A stretch of DNA of 38,544 nt from an uncultured Eubacteriales bacterium. Its GTDB lineage: Bacteria > Bacillota > Clostridia > Oscillospirales > Ruminococcaceae. Below are positions 32,019-38,544 of this stretch, in pieces. A program made the position numbers and the translations under genes. Location of the stretch: assembly GCA_900319075.1 (NCBI GenBank), contig ONMZ01000017.1, positions 1 through 38,544 of the forward strand, read 5' to 3'. The notes under the pieces were generated by a model. It made no database searches and was not told where the DNA came from. It was given only the letters and a program-made list of their open reading frames with translations. How positions within the stretch are numbered: the stretch's first letter is position 1; every line of letters begins with the position of its first letter.

Positions 32019-33509
32019 ATGAACAGAAATTATGATGTTATAATCGCAGGGTGCGGTGCAGCAGGTCTGTACGGCGCACTCAATCTGCCAGGCGAGCTTA
32101 AAGTGCTTGTACTTTCAAAAATGCAAAAGGACCTTTGCAACACCGCTCTTGCCCAGGGCGGCATCGCAGGTGTTTACAACAGCCCCGAGGACAGCCCCGA
32201 ATACCACAAGCACGATACCTTTGTTGCGGGCGGCTTTGAAAACGACCCCGTTTCCACAGATGTACTTGTGAACGAGGCCAAGATAGATATCGCAAGGCTT
32301 ATCGAGCTTGGCTGTGACTTTGACAAAAAGCCTGACGGTGACTACCACAGGACGCTTGAGGGCGGTCACGGTATGCACAGGATATTTCACCATAAGGACT
32401 CCACAGGCGCCGAAATTGAGCGCACCTTGCTTGCGGCAGTACAAAAGCTGGATAATGTGACTATCCTTGAAAATGCTGTTATGTGCGATGTAAAGAAAAC
32501 ACCCACGGGTTTTTCCTTCCTTGTGCTGCATGACGGCAAGTTCACCACCTACAACAGCCACTACTCCATATTCGCAACAGGCGGTATCGGCAGGGTGTAC
32601 GAGTTCACCACAAACTCCCCTATCGCAACGGGGGACGGTATCACTATGGCGTACAATATGGGCGCTGAGATAAAGCATTTAAGCTACATCCAGTTTCACC
32701 CCACCGCCTTTAATGACGAGCATACAAGACAGTGCTTCCTTATCTCCGAAGCTGTCAGAGGCGAGGGCGCATATCTTCGTAACTGCGATAAACAGCGCTT
32801 TATGCACAACTACGATAAGCGCCTTGAGCTTGCACCCAGAGATGTAGTCTCACACTCGATAATATTTGAGGCAAAGCGCACAGGCTCAAACAAGTTCTAT
32901 CTTGACATCACACACAAAGACCCCGACTTTATCAGAAACCGCTTCCCGATGATATATCAAAATCTCCTGAACGCCGGGATAGATATGACCAAAGACCTTA
33001 TACCTATCTTTCCCTGCCACCACTACCTTATGGGCGGCATAAACGTGGATACCTATGCACGTACAAATATCCCCGGGCTGTATGCCTGCGGCGAATGTTC
33101 CCACACAGGCGTTCATGGCAACAACCGCCTTGCAAGCAATTCCCTGCTTGAAGCTCTGGTATTTTCAAGACGTGCCGCCGGAGATATTGCAAAAAAAATC
33201 AAAAGCTCCGCAGAAAGCTTTGATGAGTATGATTTCACCGTTGACAAAAACGCCCCCGAAATGCCTAAGGGACTGCGTACACAGATAAGAGCGATAATGC
33301 AAAAAGCATATTTTGTCCTGCCAAACGTAAAAGAGCTTGGACCGGGACTTGAAAAGGTCACACAGATAAAGGATATGCTTTACAAGGAAGATTACCGGCT
33401 GGATAAAGATCTTGTTGAGGCACGTTCGCTGGCAACAGTGGCATATATCGTTCTGACAGAAGCCTTTAAGATCGCCACGGAAAATGCAGAGATGAATATA
33501 GGCAAATAA
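32019..33509 (+). CDS. nadB: L-aspartate oxidase
   Basis: FAD enzyme that oxidises L-aspartate to iminoaspartate, the first step of NAD synthesis; cytoplasmic, able to use fumarate as acceptor in anaerobes. The 496-aa protein starts with the FAD dinucleotide-binding motif GCGAAG (11-16). It also has NTALAQGGIAGVY, ATGGIGRVYEFTTN, the substrate loop HPTAF with SEAVRGEGAYL, and CGECSHTGVHGNNRLASNSLLEALV. ATG 32019 follows aagagg. The first of four closely spaced genes. nadA, which makes quinolinate from the product, is not in the window. Confidence 0.94.
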   Translation: MNRNYDVIIAGCGAAGLYGALNLPGELKVLVLSKMQKDLCNTALAQGGIAGVYNSPEDSPEYHKHDTFVAGGFENDPVSTDVLVNEAKIDIARLIELGCDFDKKPDGDYHRTLEGGHGMHRIFHHKDSTGAEIERTLLAAVQKLDNVTILENAVMCDVKKTPTGFSFLVLHDGKFTTYNSHYSIFATGGIGRVYEFTTNSPIATGDGITMAYNMGAEIKHLSYIQFHPTAFNDEHTRQCFLISEAVRGEGAYLRNCDKQRFMHNYDKRLELAPRDVVSHSIIFEAKRTGSNKFYLDITHKDPDFIRNRFPMIYQNLLNAGIDMTKDLIPIFPCHHYLMGGINVDTYARTNIPGLYACGECSHTGVHGNNRLASNSLLEALVFSRRAAGDIAKKIKSSAESFDEYDFTVDKNAPEMPKGLRTQIRAIMQKAYFVLPNVKELGPGLEKVTQIKDMLYKEDYRLDKDLVEARSLATVAYIVLTEAFKIATENAEMNIGK

Positions 33510-33539
33510 CGGCGCTGCCGTGCAGAAAGGAAAAGTAAT

Positions 33540-34379
33540 ATGAAGCTGATGCAGTTTCAGATAGATGATATCATCAAGACCGCACTTGCAGAGGATATCA
33601 ACTACATTGATGTTACCACAGACTATCTTGTTGATGAAGACAGCGTTTCAACTGCAAAATATGTTGCAAAGGACGATGGTATACTTTGCGGTATAGATAT
33701 TGCCCTGAGAGTTTTCCGGCTGCTTGACGATAATGTTAAGACCCAGATCCTTATCCACGATGGCGAAAAGGTAAAAAAAGGCGATATAATCGCAAGGATA
33801 ACCTGCTCCACAAGGGCACTGCTAAAGGGCGAGAGAACAGCTCTCAATCTTGTGCAGCATATGTCAGGCATCGCAACGGCCACAAACAAGTGCGTTGAGC
33901 TTGTCAAGGGCACAAAGGCATCTATCGCCGATACGAGAAAAACTCTGCCGGGACTGAGAGCGCTGCAAAAATACGCAGTCACAGTCGGCGGCGGAAAGAA
34001 CCACAGATACAATCTTTCCGACTGCGCTATGCTGAAAGATACTCACCTTGACGCTTACGGCTCTATGACCGGTGCGGTGAAAGCTTTGCGTGAAAAGATG
34101 GGACACACCGTCAAGATAGAGGTAGAGGTTTCAGACCTGGAACAGCTCGGCGAGGCGCTTGACCTGGGCGTTGAGATAATCATGCTTGACAATATGAGCT
34201 GCGAGGATATGGAAAAGGCGGTGGAGATCACCGCAGGCAGAGCAAAGCTGGAGGCATCGGGCAATGTTACCGAAAAGACTATCGCTGCTATCGCACAGAC
34301 GGGTGTGGATATAATCTCCCTGGGTGCGCTGACACATTCGGTGAAGGCTTTTGACATATCAATGAAAATAGATAAATAA
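33540..34379 (+). CDS. nadC: Nicotinate-nucleotide (quinolinate) pyrophosphorylase
   Basis: Converts quinolinate and PRPP to nicotinate mononucleotide, CO2 and PPi. The 279-aa protein has family length and the conserved GERTALNLVQHMSGIAT, ADTRKTLPGLRALQKYAV, GGGKNHRYNLSD (phosphate site), VEVEVSDLEQLGEA and IISLGALTHSVKAFDISM motifs in order. ATG 33540 follows gaaagga, 30 bases after nadB. The next ORF starts one base after its stop. Confidence 0.96.
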   Translation: MKLMQFQIDDIIKTALAEDINYIDVTTDYLVDEDSVSTAKYVAKDDGILCGIDIALRVFRLLDDNVKTQILIHDGEKVKKGDIIARITCSTRALLKGERTALNLVQHMSGIATATNKCVELVKGTKASIADTRKTLPGLRALQKYAVTVGGGKNHRYNLSDCAMLKDTHLDAYGSMTGAVKALREKMGHTVKIEVEVSDLEQLGEALDLGVEIIMLDNMSCEDMEKAVEITAGRAKLEASGNVTEKTIAAIAQTGVDIISLGALTHSVKAFDISMKIDK

Positions 34380-34380
34380 A

Positions 34381-34602
34381 ATGAAAAAAGTTCTGAAAGT
34401 ACTGTTTTATGTTTCAATAGGAGCATTTATGCTGAGCGGTGCATTTTTTACCGTTCTGGAATTTATGCCCGATGTTTCGGTCATTGATAAAACATTCAGA
34501 AGCACCATGTGTATTGTGGGGCTTTTATGTCTTTCTTACGCAATTATTTATTATCTCATGCAAAATCGCAAAGGCAACGTTAAACCTAAAACGAGGAGGT
34601 AA
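34381..34602 (+). CDS. Small two-helix membrane protein
   Basis: 73-aa ORF squeezed between nadC (1 base after the stop) and the phosphorylase gene (4 bases before the start). Two hydrophobic segments at about 9-28 and 41-62 and a basic tail ending KPKTRR. No strong ribosome site of its own, so it would rely on coupling to nadC. Its last codons carry the agg-agg that serves as the ribosome site of the next gene. The tight fit and membrane-like composition support a real gene; no family was recognised. Confidence 0.65.
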   Translation: MKKVLKVLFYVSIGAFMLSGAFFTVLEFMPDVSVIDKTFRSTMCIVGLLCLSYAIIYYLMQNRKGNVKPKTRR

Positions 34603-34606
34603 CACA

Positions 34607-35398
34607 ATGGCTTCACTTATCGACACTGAAAGACAATTTCATATAGCCACCCTGCCTGACGAGGTCGGCGGATATGTGATACTTCCCGGTGATCCGTTCA
34701 GAGTACCGAAGATAGCCGAGTATATCGACGATGCAAAACAGGTCGCACACAACCGTGAGTTCAATGTCTATACCGGAACGCTTGACGGCGAAAAGGTCAG
34801 CGTCTGCTCAACGGGCATAGGCGGGCCATCAGCGGCGATCGCCGTTGAGGAGCTTGTAAAGTGCGGCGCACATACCTTTATAAGAATAGGTACCTGCGGC
34901 GGAATGAACGAAAAAGTCAGCGCAGGCGATCTTATCATTGCAACAGCAGCTGTACGTGGCGAAGGCACATCTTATGAATATATGCCAAGCACCTACCCTG
35001 CTGCTGCGGATTTCACAGCAGTTTCGGCATTGGTCGATGCAGCAAGATCACTGAGCGATCAGCGAAAGGGCAACAGCTGGCATACAGGTGTTGTTCACAG
35101 TAAGGACAGCTTCTACGGTCAGCTGGAGCCTGACAACTCCCCTGTCAGCGACGGCGTAAAAAGCCGCTGGGATTCATATATAAGACTTGGCTGCCTTGCA
35201 TCGGAAATGGAATGTGCTGCGCTGTTCTCCGTGGGACAGGCGAGAAATGTGCGCTGCGGTGCGGTGCTTGCAAGCCTGTGGAACTGCCAGAAAAACCTGA
35301 ACGAAGGCGCAGACGAAAGCATTATCCTTGACACCGACAGGGCTATCAGATGCAGCATAGAGGCGATAAAACTGATGATAAAAGCCGACAAGGCGTAA
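34607..35398 (+). CDS. udp: Uridine phosphorylase-like nucleoside phosphorylase
   Basis: Phosphorolysis of a nucleoside to base plus ribose-1-phosphate. The 263-aa protein belongs to the PNP/UDP family: ILPGDPFRVPKIA (phosphate loop), HNREFNVYTG, CSTGIGGPSAAIAVEELVKCG, FIRIGTCGG, SKDSFYGQLEPD and ASEMECAALF (ribose site Glu). The HREF and CSTGIGGPS stretches are closest to uridine phosphorylases. ATG 34607 has gaggagg upstream. Fourth gene after nadB and nadC, so a role in nucleoside salvage linked to NAD, such as acting on a pyridine riboside, is conceivable but unsupported by sequence alone. Confidence 0.85.
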   Translation: MASLIDTERQFHIATLPDEVGGYVILPGDPFRVPKIAEYIDDAKQVAHNREFNVYTGTLDGEKVSVCSTGIGGPSAAIAVEELVKCGAHTFIRIGTCGGMNEKVSAGDLIIATAAVRGEGTSYEYMPSTYPAAADFTAVSALVDAARSLSDQRKGNSWHTGVVHSKDSFYGQLEPDNSPVSDGVKSRWDSYIRLGCLASEMECAALFSVGQARNVRCGAVLASLWNCQKNLNEGADESIILDTDRAIRCSIEAIKLMIKADKA

Positions 35399-35402
35399 AA
35401 AA

Positions 35403-35436
35403 GATCCCGGATCTTTCAAGCTCCGGGATCTTTTTT
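35403..35436. terminator. Terminator between udp and the convergent permease gene
   Basis: Perfect stem gatcccgga / tccgggatc (35403-35411/35422-35430) with a run of six T after it, and A-rich sequence before it, so it can act on both strands. It lies between convergent stop codons. Confidence 0.9.
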
Positions 35437-35447
35437 ATCTGCAATTT

Positions 35448-36755
35448 TTATTCACCTATTTTATATTCCTTTACGTCCTCATCGCCCTCAAATTTTATCT
35501 CGTTTACCTCATCGGCGCTGGGGATAACTATCTTTTCAAGCTCCTCAACTGTCAGGGGCTTTTTCTTTTCCGGTTTAGCGTAAAGATGCTCAATATCCTG
35601 TTTATAATACTCCGTTGTTACAGGCAGTTTCTTTCTTTTCAGTTTGTTTTCCACCCAGGAACGTGTGAAACTGTAAAGAAGCGCAAACATCGGCACCGCA
35701 AGGACCATTCCCGCAAATCCGAACAGACCTCCGCAGATAATAAGGGACACAAGCACCCAGAATCCCGGAAGACCTGTGGAATCTCCCAGTATCTTCGGTC
35801 CGAGAATATTGCCGTCAAACTGCTGAAGTATAAGGATGAATATGAATAAAAGTATAGCCTTTTTCGGGTCAACGATAAGCATGAGCAGCGTTGACGGAAC
35901 TGCACCGATTATAGGTCCGAAGAACGGAATAATATTGGTAACGCCCACGATAACCGCTATCATAATGTTATAAGGCATACCCATAAGCGTCAGACCGATA
36001 AAGCACAAAAGACCGATGATTATAGAGTCGATTATCTTTCCGGTGATAAAGCCGGAAAAAACCTTGTTCGCCTGTGAGGATATGTTCATTATCTTTGCAC
36101 AGGTGGATTTTTTTGTGATAGATACAATAGTCTTTTTTATCTGTGCAAGCAGCGTTTCCTTGTTGCACAGCATATAAATGGATACGATAAATCCCAGTAC
36201 AAAGTCCTTTATAAAGGAAAGAACATCCCATGCTCCCGAAACAAGATCGTCCATCATAGGCTGGATCTTTTCAAATATAACCGAGGCATCTTTGGTAAAA
36301 GCGTCTATCTTCTCTGTGGCTGTTTCTACAAGGCTGGGATAGTTGCTGAATGTGTTTTTTATCCAGTTCTCAAGCTTATTCCTGAGATCTCCCATATTGT
36401 TGAAAAGATTTTTGATAGATTCCACCAGCTCCGGAACCACTATTACAAGAAGCCCTACCACGATCCCAAGAAATACAAGCGATGCGATCGTTACGGAAAA
36501 AGCACGCATAAGCTTTCCCGAGCTGCCTTCTTTTTTCTTTTTGAAGAGCTTTTCCGTGTTTACCATTATCGGGTTCATCAAAAATGCAATTATAAGACCC
36601 CAGATCACTGGGCTCAGCACTCTCATCAATGTTCCGAATACGCTTGCTATGGCATCAAACTTTAATATGGCAACGATAAGCAGAACATTTGCTGCTATTA
36701 CCAGTGCCGCATAGAGCGCTACGGTATTATATTTTTTGTTAGGTACTATCTTCAT
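35448..36755 (-). CDS. AI-2E family transporter (PF01594-like)
   Basis: 435-aa polytopic membrane protein of the AI-2E/YdbI/PerM family. N-terminal segments at about 13-31, 37-60 and 86-108 are followed by a coiled, outward-facing stretch (about 108-185). Then come more segments with the family signature NIIPFFGPIIGAVPSTLLMLI and LQQFDGNILGPKILGDSTGLPGFWVLVSLIICGGLFGFAGMVLAVPMFAL. A charged tail of about 60 residues, rich in Lys and Glu, is cytoplasmic by the positive-inside rule. Known members export AI-2 or act as Na+/H+ or other antiporters; the substrate here is unknown. ATG 36755 follows ggagtgg. Confidence 0.9.
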   Translation of the reverse strand: MKIVPNKKYNTVALYAALVIAANVLLIVAILKFDAIASVFGTLMRVLSPVIWGLIIAFLMNPIMVNTEKLFKKKKEGSSGKLMRAFSVTIASLVFLGIVVGLLVIVVPELVESIKNLFNNMGDLRNKLENWIKNTFSNYPSLVETATEKIDAFTKDASVIFEKIQPMMDDLVSGAWDVLSFIKDFVLGFIVSIYMLCNKETLLAQIKKTIVSITKKSTCAKIMNISSQANKVFSGFITGKIIDSIIIGLLCFIGLTLMGMPYNIMIAVIVGVTNIIPFFGPIIGAVPSTLLMLIVDPKKAILLFIFILILQQFDGNILGPKILGDSTGLPGFWVLVSLIICGGLFGFAGMVLAVPMFALLYSFTRSWVENKLKRKKLPVTTEYYKQDIEHLYAKPEKKKPLTVEELEKIVIPSADEVNEIKFEGDEDVKEYKIGE

Positions 36756-36804
36756 TTAACCACTCCGTTATGCCTTTACAGCATTTACATACATACACAT
36801 ATTT

Positions 36805-36833
36805 AGTATACACCTTTTTGGACAGAAATGCAA
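36805..36833 (-). promoter_or_regulatory. Promoter of the AI-2E permease gene
   Basis: On the minus strand, TTGCAT (36833-36828) and TATACT (36810-36805) with a 17-bp spacer, 50 bases before the start. Confidence 0.65.
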
Positions 36834-36938
36834 CCTTTTTGAAAAATTATTTATCTTTTTTAACTTATGAAAGCTATCTGTCCTGCCGGCGTTCATATAA
36901 TATTAAAATATTCGTGTTGTATGAATGTTCCAAGGCGG

Positions 36939-36967
36939 TTGACAAAGCTCAAAAAAAAGAATATAAT
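36939..36967 (+). promoter_or_regulatory. trpS promoter
   Basis: TTGACA at 36939-36944 and TATAAT at 36962-36967 with a 17-bp spacer; exact consensus. The stretch between the permease promoter and this one (36834-36938) holds nothing else I recognise. Confidence 0.88.
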
Positions 36968-36974
36968 GATATGT

Positions 36975-37232
36975 GAAATATGATAAATCCTGTGACCGGG
37001 AGTAAGTAGCCGGAGATAAACCTTTCAGAGAGCTGCCGTTTTGGTGTGAGGCAGCAGGCGGACTTTGTGCGAATGGACCTGTGAGGAGCAAGCGGGAACG
37101 CTTTTTTAAGCAAGTATCGCCTGCCGTTTTCCCTGCGTTAAAGAGGGCGGGTATGTATGTATCCTTAAAATGCCATTGGGTGGCAAAGCGGTGTTCTATC
37201 GTCCCATAGCGGAGGGTAGGACTTATTTTTTT
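36975..37232 (+). promoter_or_regulatory. T-box riboswitch (tryptophan) of trpS
   Basis: Leader with Stem I agagagctgccg (from 37027), a specifier TGG (37074-37076, the Trp codon) followed by a and cctgtgagg on the Stem I 3' side, and the T-box motif with TGGC (37181-37184). TGGC would pair with the GCCA end of tRNA-Trp, whose discriminator is G, so both specificity determinants agree. A T run at 37226-37232 after a gtcc...ggac stem (weakly paired) is the probable terminator. Uncharged tRNA-Trp should raise trpS expression. Confidence 0.93.
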
Positions 37233-37288
37233 GTTATTAAAGCAGCACAACGACCAGATGTACAATAATCTTGATAAGGAGTAAAAAC

Positions 37289-38365
37289 ATGGAAAACAAT
37301 ATTATTCTCACCGGCGACCGTCCCACCGGTTCGCTTCATCTCGGACATTATGTGGGTTCTCTCAGAAAAAGAGTACAGATGCAAAACACAGGCAAATACC
37401 AGCAGTTCGTTATGATTGCCGATCTTCAGGCTCTTACAGACAATGCAGATAATCCGCAGAAGATACGTGATAACATTATGGAGGTAATGCTGGACTACTT
37501 AGCTGCCGGGCTCACCCCTGACAAGACTACATTTCTTGTCCAGTCACATATCCCTGCACTTTATGAGCTTCCAATGTACTACTCAAATCTTGTTACCATG
37601 TCCAGACTTGAACGCAACCCCACGATCAAAAACGAGATAAAAATGCGTAACTTTGAACGCAGCATCCCCGTTGGCTTTATGACTTACCCCATAAGCCAGG
37701 CTGCAGATATTACCGCTTTCAAGGCAAAATATGTCCCGGTCGGTGAGGATCAGCTTCCCATGCTTGAACAGGCAAGAGAGATAGTAAACAGCTTCAACAG
37801 AGTTTATAACTGCGATATTCTCGTTGAACCCGAGGCTGTTCTTCCTGATTCTGACAGCTGCAACCGCCTTGTGGGAACCGACGGAAATGCTAAAATGAGC
37901 AAGTCCCTTGGCAACTGCATTTACCTAAAGGATGATGAAAAGACGATCAAAACAAAGATCATGTCTATGTTCACCGACCCGACACACATAAATATCACCG
38001 ATCCCGGTCACACCGAGAACAACCCCGTTTTCCTGTACCTCGAAGCGTTCTCCACAGACGAGGACTTCAAAAAATATCTCCCCGAGTATGCCAACCTCCA
38101 GGAAATGAAGGAGCATTATGAGCGTGGCGGACTTGGAGATATGAAGTGCAAAAAACTGCTCAACAGCGTTATGCAGGAATATCTTGCGCCGATAAGAGCA
38201 AGACGTGAAGAATATGCAAAGGATATGGGAGAGGTGCTTAATATGCTCAGAAAAGGCACCGAAAAAGCAGTTGAAGTATCAAACGAAACTGTCAACGAGG
38301 TGCGTAACGCCATCGGTATCAACTATTTCAACGATAAGACCTTTATGGATAAGATATTCAAATAA
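37289..38365 (+). CDS. trpS: Tryptophanyl-tRNA synthetase
   Basis: Charges tRNA-Trp; class Ic synthetase. The 358-aa protein has the family length, the HIGH-like HLGH at 17-20 in GDRPTGSLHLGHYVG, QAADITAFKAKYVPVGEDQ in the tryptophan pocket region, and KMSKS in GNAKMSKSLGN. The ATG at 37289 follows aaggag by 7 bases; the frame extends to a TTG at 37271, but that includes the ribosome site. It is single-gene between a T-box leader and a clear terminator. Confidence 0.97.
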   Translation: MENNIILTGDRPTGSLHLGHYVGSLRKRVQMQNTGKYQQFVMIADLQALTDNADNPQKIRDNIMEVMLDYLAAGLTPDKTTFLVQSHIPALYELPMYYSNLVTMSRLERNPTIKNEIKMRNFERSIPVGFMTYPISQAADITAFKAKYVPVGEDQLPMLEQAREIVNSFNRVYNCDILVEPEAVLPDSDSCNRLVGTDGNAKMSKSLGNCIYLKDDEKTIKTKIMSMFTDPTHINITDPGHTENNPVFLYLEAFSTDEDFKKYLPEYANLQEMKEHYERGGLGDMKCKKLLNSVMQEYLAPIRARREEYAKDMGEVLNMLRKGTEKAVEVSNETVNEVRNAIGINYFNDKTFMDKIFK

Positions 38366-38380
38366 TATGATAAGCTTTAT

Positions 38381-38405
38381 GGCTGCGGTAATCCCGCAGC
38401 CTTTT
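38381..38405 (+). terminator. trpS terminator
   Basis: Perfect 8-bp GC-rich stem ggctgcgg / ccgcagcc (38381-38388/38394-38401), loop taatc, followed by tttt; 16 bases after the trpS stop. Confidence 0.92.
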
Positions 38406-38409
38406 CTTG

Positions 38410-38438
38410 TTGACATAGCTTTTCAAGTATATTATAAT
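38410..38438 (+). promoter_or_regulatory. Outward promoter at the right edge
   Basis: TTGACA at 38410-38415 and TATAAT at 38433-38438 with a 17-bp spacer. It directs transcription to a gene beyond the window, through the hairpin repeat at 38475-38511. Confidence 0.8.
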
Positions 38439-38474
38439 ATAATCGGAATTTATCATCATACGCATGGTGAATAC

Positions 38475-38511
38475 TTGGGGAGGACCCTTTTGAAAAAGGG
38501 TCTCTCCCCAA
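38475..38511. repeat. Hairpin repeat at the right edge (copy 3)
   Basis: The outer ttgggg (38475-38480) / ccccaa (38506-38511) is the same closing stem as in copy 2, here around a single hairpin gaccctttt/aaaagggtc. The first 30 bases match 3191-3220 with about five changes. The repeat may continue beyond the window. Confidence 0.75.
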
Positions 38512-38544
38512 ACCCCACCCCTAAAACTTTTATTGCTTTTTCTG

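Overview
The window looks like a chromosomal housekeeping stretch from a low- to mid-GC anaerobic Firmicute of class Clostridia, most likely a Ruminococcus-like member of the Oscillospiraceae. This placement is inferred from the SAM-I riboswitch on metK, the T-box leaders on leuA and trpS, the strong AGGAGG ribosome sites, a bifunctional AdhE, and a half TCA pathway (aconitase plus isocitrate dehydrogenase). No rRNA, tRNA, CRISPR array, transposase or phage gene was seen.

Layout. 1-3.4 kb: hairpin-rich repeat, purA (minus), SAM riboswitch and metK (plus), then a second hairpin array. 3.4-6.9 kb: an uncharacterised P-loop ATPase and a membrane-anchored VanY-like protein (both minus), and dprA (plus). 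6.9-12.1 kb: a minus-strand operon PIG-L deacetylase > YfhO-type membrane protein > glgB, probably concerned with a surface or storage glycan. 12.2-14.3 kb: T-box-controlled leuA. 14.3-19.7 kb: a minus-strand operon ddl > murI > DUF1934 > argS > DUF218 > GNAT, which makes D-Glu and D-Ala-D-Ala for the cell wall and charges tRNA-Arg. 19.8-24.8 kb: a eukaryotic-type hisA (minus), divergent from acn > Tyr/Gln-rich membrane protein > icd, the route from citrate to 2-oxoglutarate. 24.8-27 kb: an ECF sigma factor with a membrane-anchored partner (anti-sigma-like), and a small lipoprotein. 27.2-31.7 kb: an APH-fold protein that lacks both catalytic aspartates, adhE, and a Thr-rich lipoprotein. 32-35.4 kb: nadB > nadC > small membrane ORF > nucleoside phosphorylase. 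35.4-38.4 kb: an AI-2E-family permease (minus) and T-box-controlled trpS (plus). The window ends in a third hairpin repeat downstream of an outward promoter.

Promoters are unusually legible. Fourteen sites resemble TTGACA/TATAAT, thirteen of them with exactly 17 bp between the boxes, and many genes end in a clear intrinsic terminator.

Most genes are conventional. The items worth a second look are: (1) a modular family of nested perfect hairpins in three intergenic places, two of them with a shared near-identical tail just behind the stop codons of purA and the ATPase gene; (2) the Tyr/Gln/Asp-rich, prion-like membrane protein between acn and icd; (3) two probable pseudoenzymes, a VanY-like protein with Lys in place of the catalytic Glu and an APH-like protein with two Asp-to-Asn changes; (4) a (TA)n run that forms the spacer of a lipoprotein promoter and could make it phase variable; (5) an ECF-type promoter in front of the sigma gene. 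I did not find a clear defence or other wholly new multi-gene system.
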